Source: Holophagales bacterium (GTDB taxonomy: Bacteria > Acidobacteriota > Thermoanaerobaculia > UBA5066). From it: DNA of 64,000 nt. Position 1 is the stretch's first letter, and each line of letters starts with the position of its first letter. Positions 63,453-64,000 of this stretch are shown here, one piece after another. The translations under genes were made by a program, and so were the position numbers. The stretch spans positions 62,001 to 126,000 of the forward strand of contig JADKBZ010000012.1 of the NCBI GenBank assembly GCA_016714815.1, read 5' to 3'. Under the pieces are notes generated by a model. The model was not told the DNA's origin and did not search any database. It worked only from the letters and a program-made list of their open reading frames with translations.

Positions 63453-64000
63453 GGCGGTGCCGGACCAGGACGGCCTGGATCCTGGCGGCGGCTCTTCTCC
63501 CGCTCCTTGCGGCCCCGCTCCGGGCCGTGCAGGAAGAGCCCGAGGTGCGGGTCATCGTCGACAACCCCCGCCCCGCCTCCGACGACATCGTCCGGCTGAC
63601 CTACTCCTTCACCGGCCCCGGGGTCGGAGGGAGCCTTCGGGCGCCGGCCGAGCTTCCGCTGAAGAACCTCGTGGTGGTCGGAGGCCCGAACACCTCCACC
63701 CAGATCAGCTTCATGAACGGCCAGCTCTCGCGCCAGGCGAGCCTCACCTACTTCCTTCGGCCTTCCGGTCCCGGGCCCGCCGAGGTGGGCGAGACGACGT
63801 TCAAGGTCGGCGACAAGGACGTCAAGGCCGGCGCCTACCTCCTCGAGGTCGGGACGGCACGCCGGTCGCCCGGCCCCGGCCCTGGTCCAGGCCCCGGGAT
63901 CGCCGAGGAGGATCCGTTCGGCCGGATGCCCCTCCGGGGCGGCTCCCGCCGCGCCGGGGCCGAGCGCAGCCTCCCCGCGGAGGAACCGATCCTCGCCTTC
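63449..64000 (+). CDS. batD: BatD-like protein, N-terminal part (cut by window edge)
   Basis: 184 codons open to the right edge with no stop, so the gene is partial. GTG start overlaps the BatBC stop (GTGA). Signal peptide (AWILAAALLPLLAAPLRA, about 9-26) then a beta-rich ectodomain: VDNPRPASDDIVRLTYSFTG, LPLKNLVVVGGPNTSTQISF and LTYFLRPSGPGPAEVG, matching the BatD (oxygen tolerance) N-terminal pattern. Last visible gene of the Bat operon. Confidence 0.88.
   Translation, partial: MRRCRTRTAWILAAALLPLLAAPLRAVQEEPEVRVIVDNPRPASDDIVRLTYSFTGPGVGGSLRAPAELPLKNLVVVGGPNTSTQISFMNGQLSRQASLTYFLRPSGPGPAEVGETTFKVGDKDVKAGAYLLEVGTARRSPGPGPGPGPGIAEEDPFGRMPLRGGSRRAGAERSLPAEEPILAF

Overview
The window is a very GC-rich (about 70%), densely coded stretch of chromosome from a Gram-negative bacterium. 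Signal peptides, a Tat substrate, periplasmic enzymes and a rhomboid protease indicate a diderm envelope. A groESL operon under a CIRCE operator, a c-di-GMP network based on HD-GYP proteins, DUF11/SdrD/GEVED-type surface proteins with an IPTL-CTERM-like tail and a complete Bat (aerotolerance) operon together suggest an Acidobacteriota-like lineage, perhaps Thermoanaerobaculia. That placement is inferred from gene content only. No tRNA, rRNA, CRISPR array, phage or transposase gene was seen.

Layout. 0-12 kb: housekeeping genes (ppk1 end, NAD-dependent ligase ligA followed by a sigma-54 response regulator, an M1 metallopeptidase with a membrane partner, a PfkB sugar kinase, a MiaE-like tRNA hydroxylase, a 2Fe-2S ferredoxin, an unknown coiled-coil/proline-rich gene pair, a periplasmic glutathione peroxidase). 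12-28 kb: signalling and surface functions (a PAS/GAF/HD-GYP sensor, a 2157-residue surface protein, an L-2-hydroxyglutarate oxidase-like flavoenzyme, a frameshifted secreted glycosidase-like protein). 28-36 kb: a spinster-like MFS transporter with an acyltransferase, a MASE1/HD-GYP gene bracketed by inverted short repeats, and a three-subunit periplasmic molybdenum hydroxylase. 36-44 kb: a sugar island in which two PTS genes encode all glucose phosphotransfer domains and a secreted GH31 alpha-glucosidase could supply the glucose, followed by a small ppGpp-hydrolase-like gene and an unknown gene. 44.4-45.5 kb: a gene-free mosaic of direct and inverted repeats. 45.5-57.4 kb: groESL, a DegT aminotransferase, rhomboid, HU, then the translation/cell-wall/division cluster rsmA-uppP-ftsK-fmt-rsmB, and trxA. 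57.5-64 kb: moxR, DUF58 and Bat genes, running off the right edge.

Expression signals. Genes are packed into operons whose starts often overlap the preceding stop (TTGA, GTGA, ATGA). Several lead genes lack a Shine-Dalgarno sequence and have a -10-like hexamer 6-8 nt before the start codon, which suggests leaderless mRNAs. Genes such as HU and groES instead have classical promoters and ribosome binding sites.

Sequence quality. At least eight genes carry single-base indels, mostly in short G or C runs, and they cluster at 54-58.4 kb. The proteins on either side of each break join into normal family members, so most are more likely sequencing or assembly errors than true pseudogenes. Split genes are annotated with that in mind.
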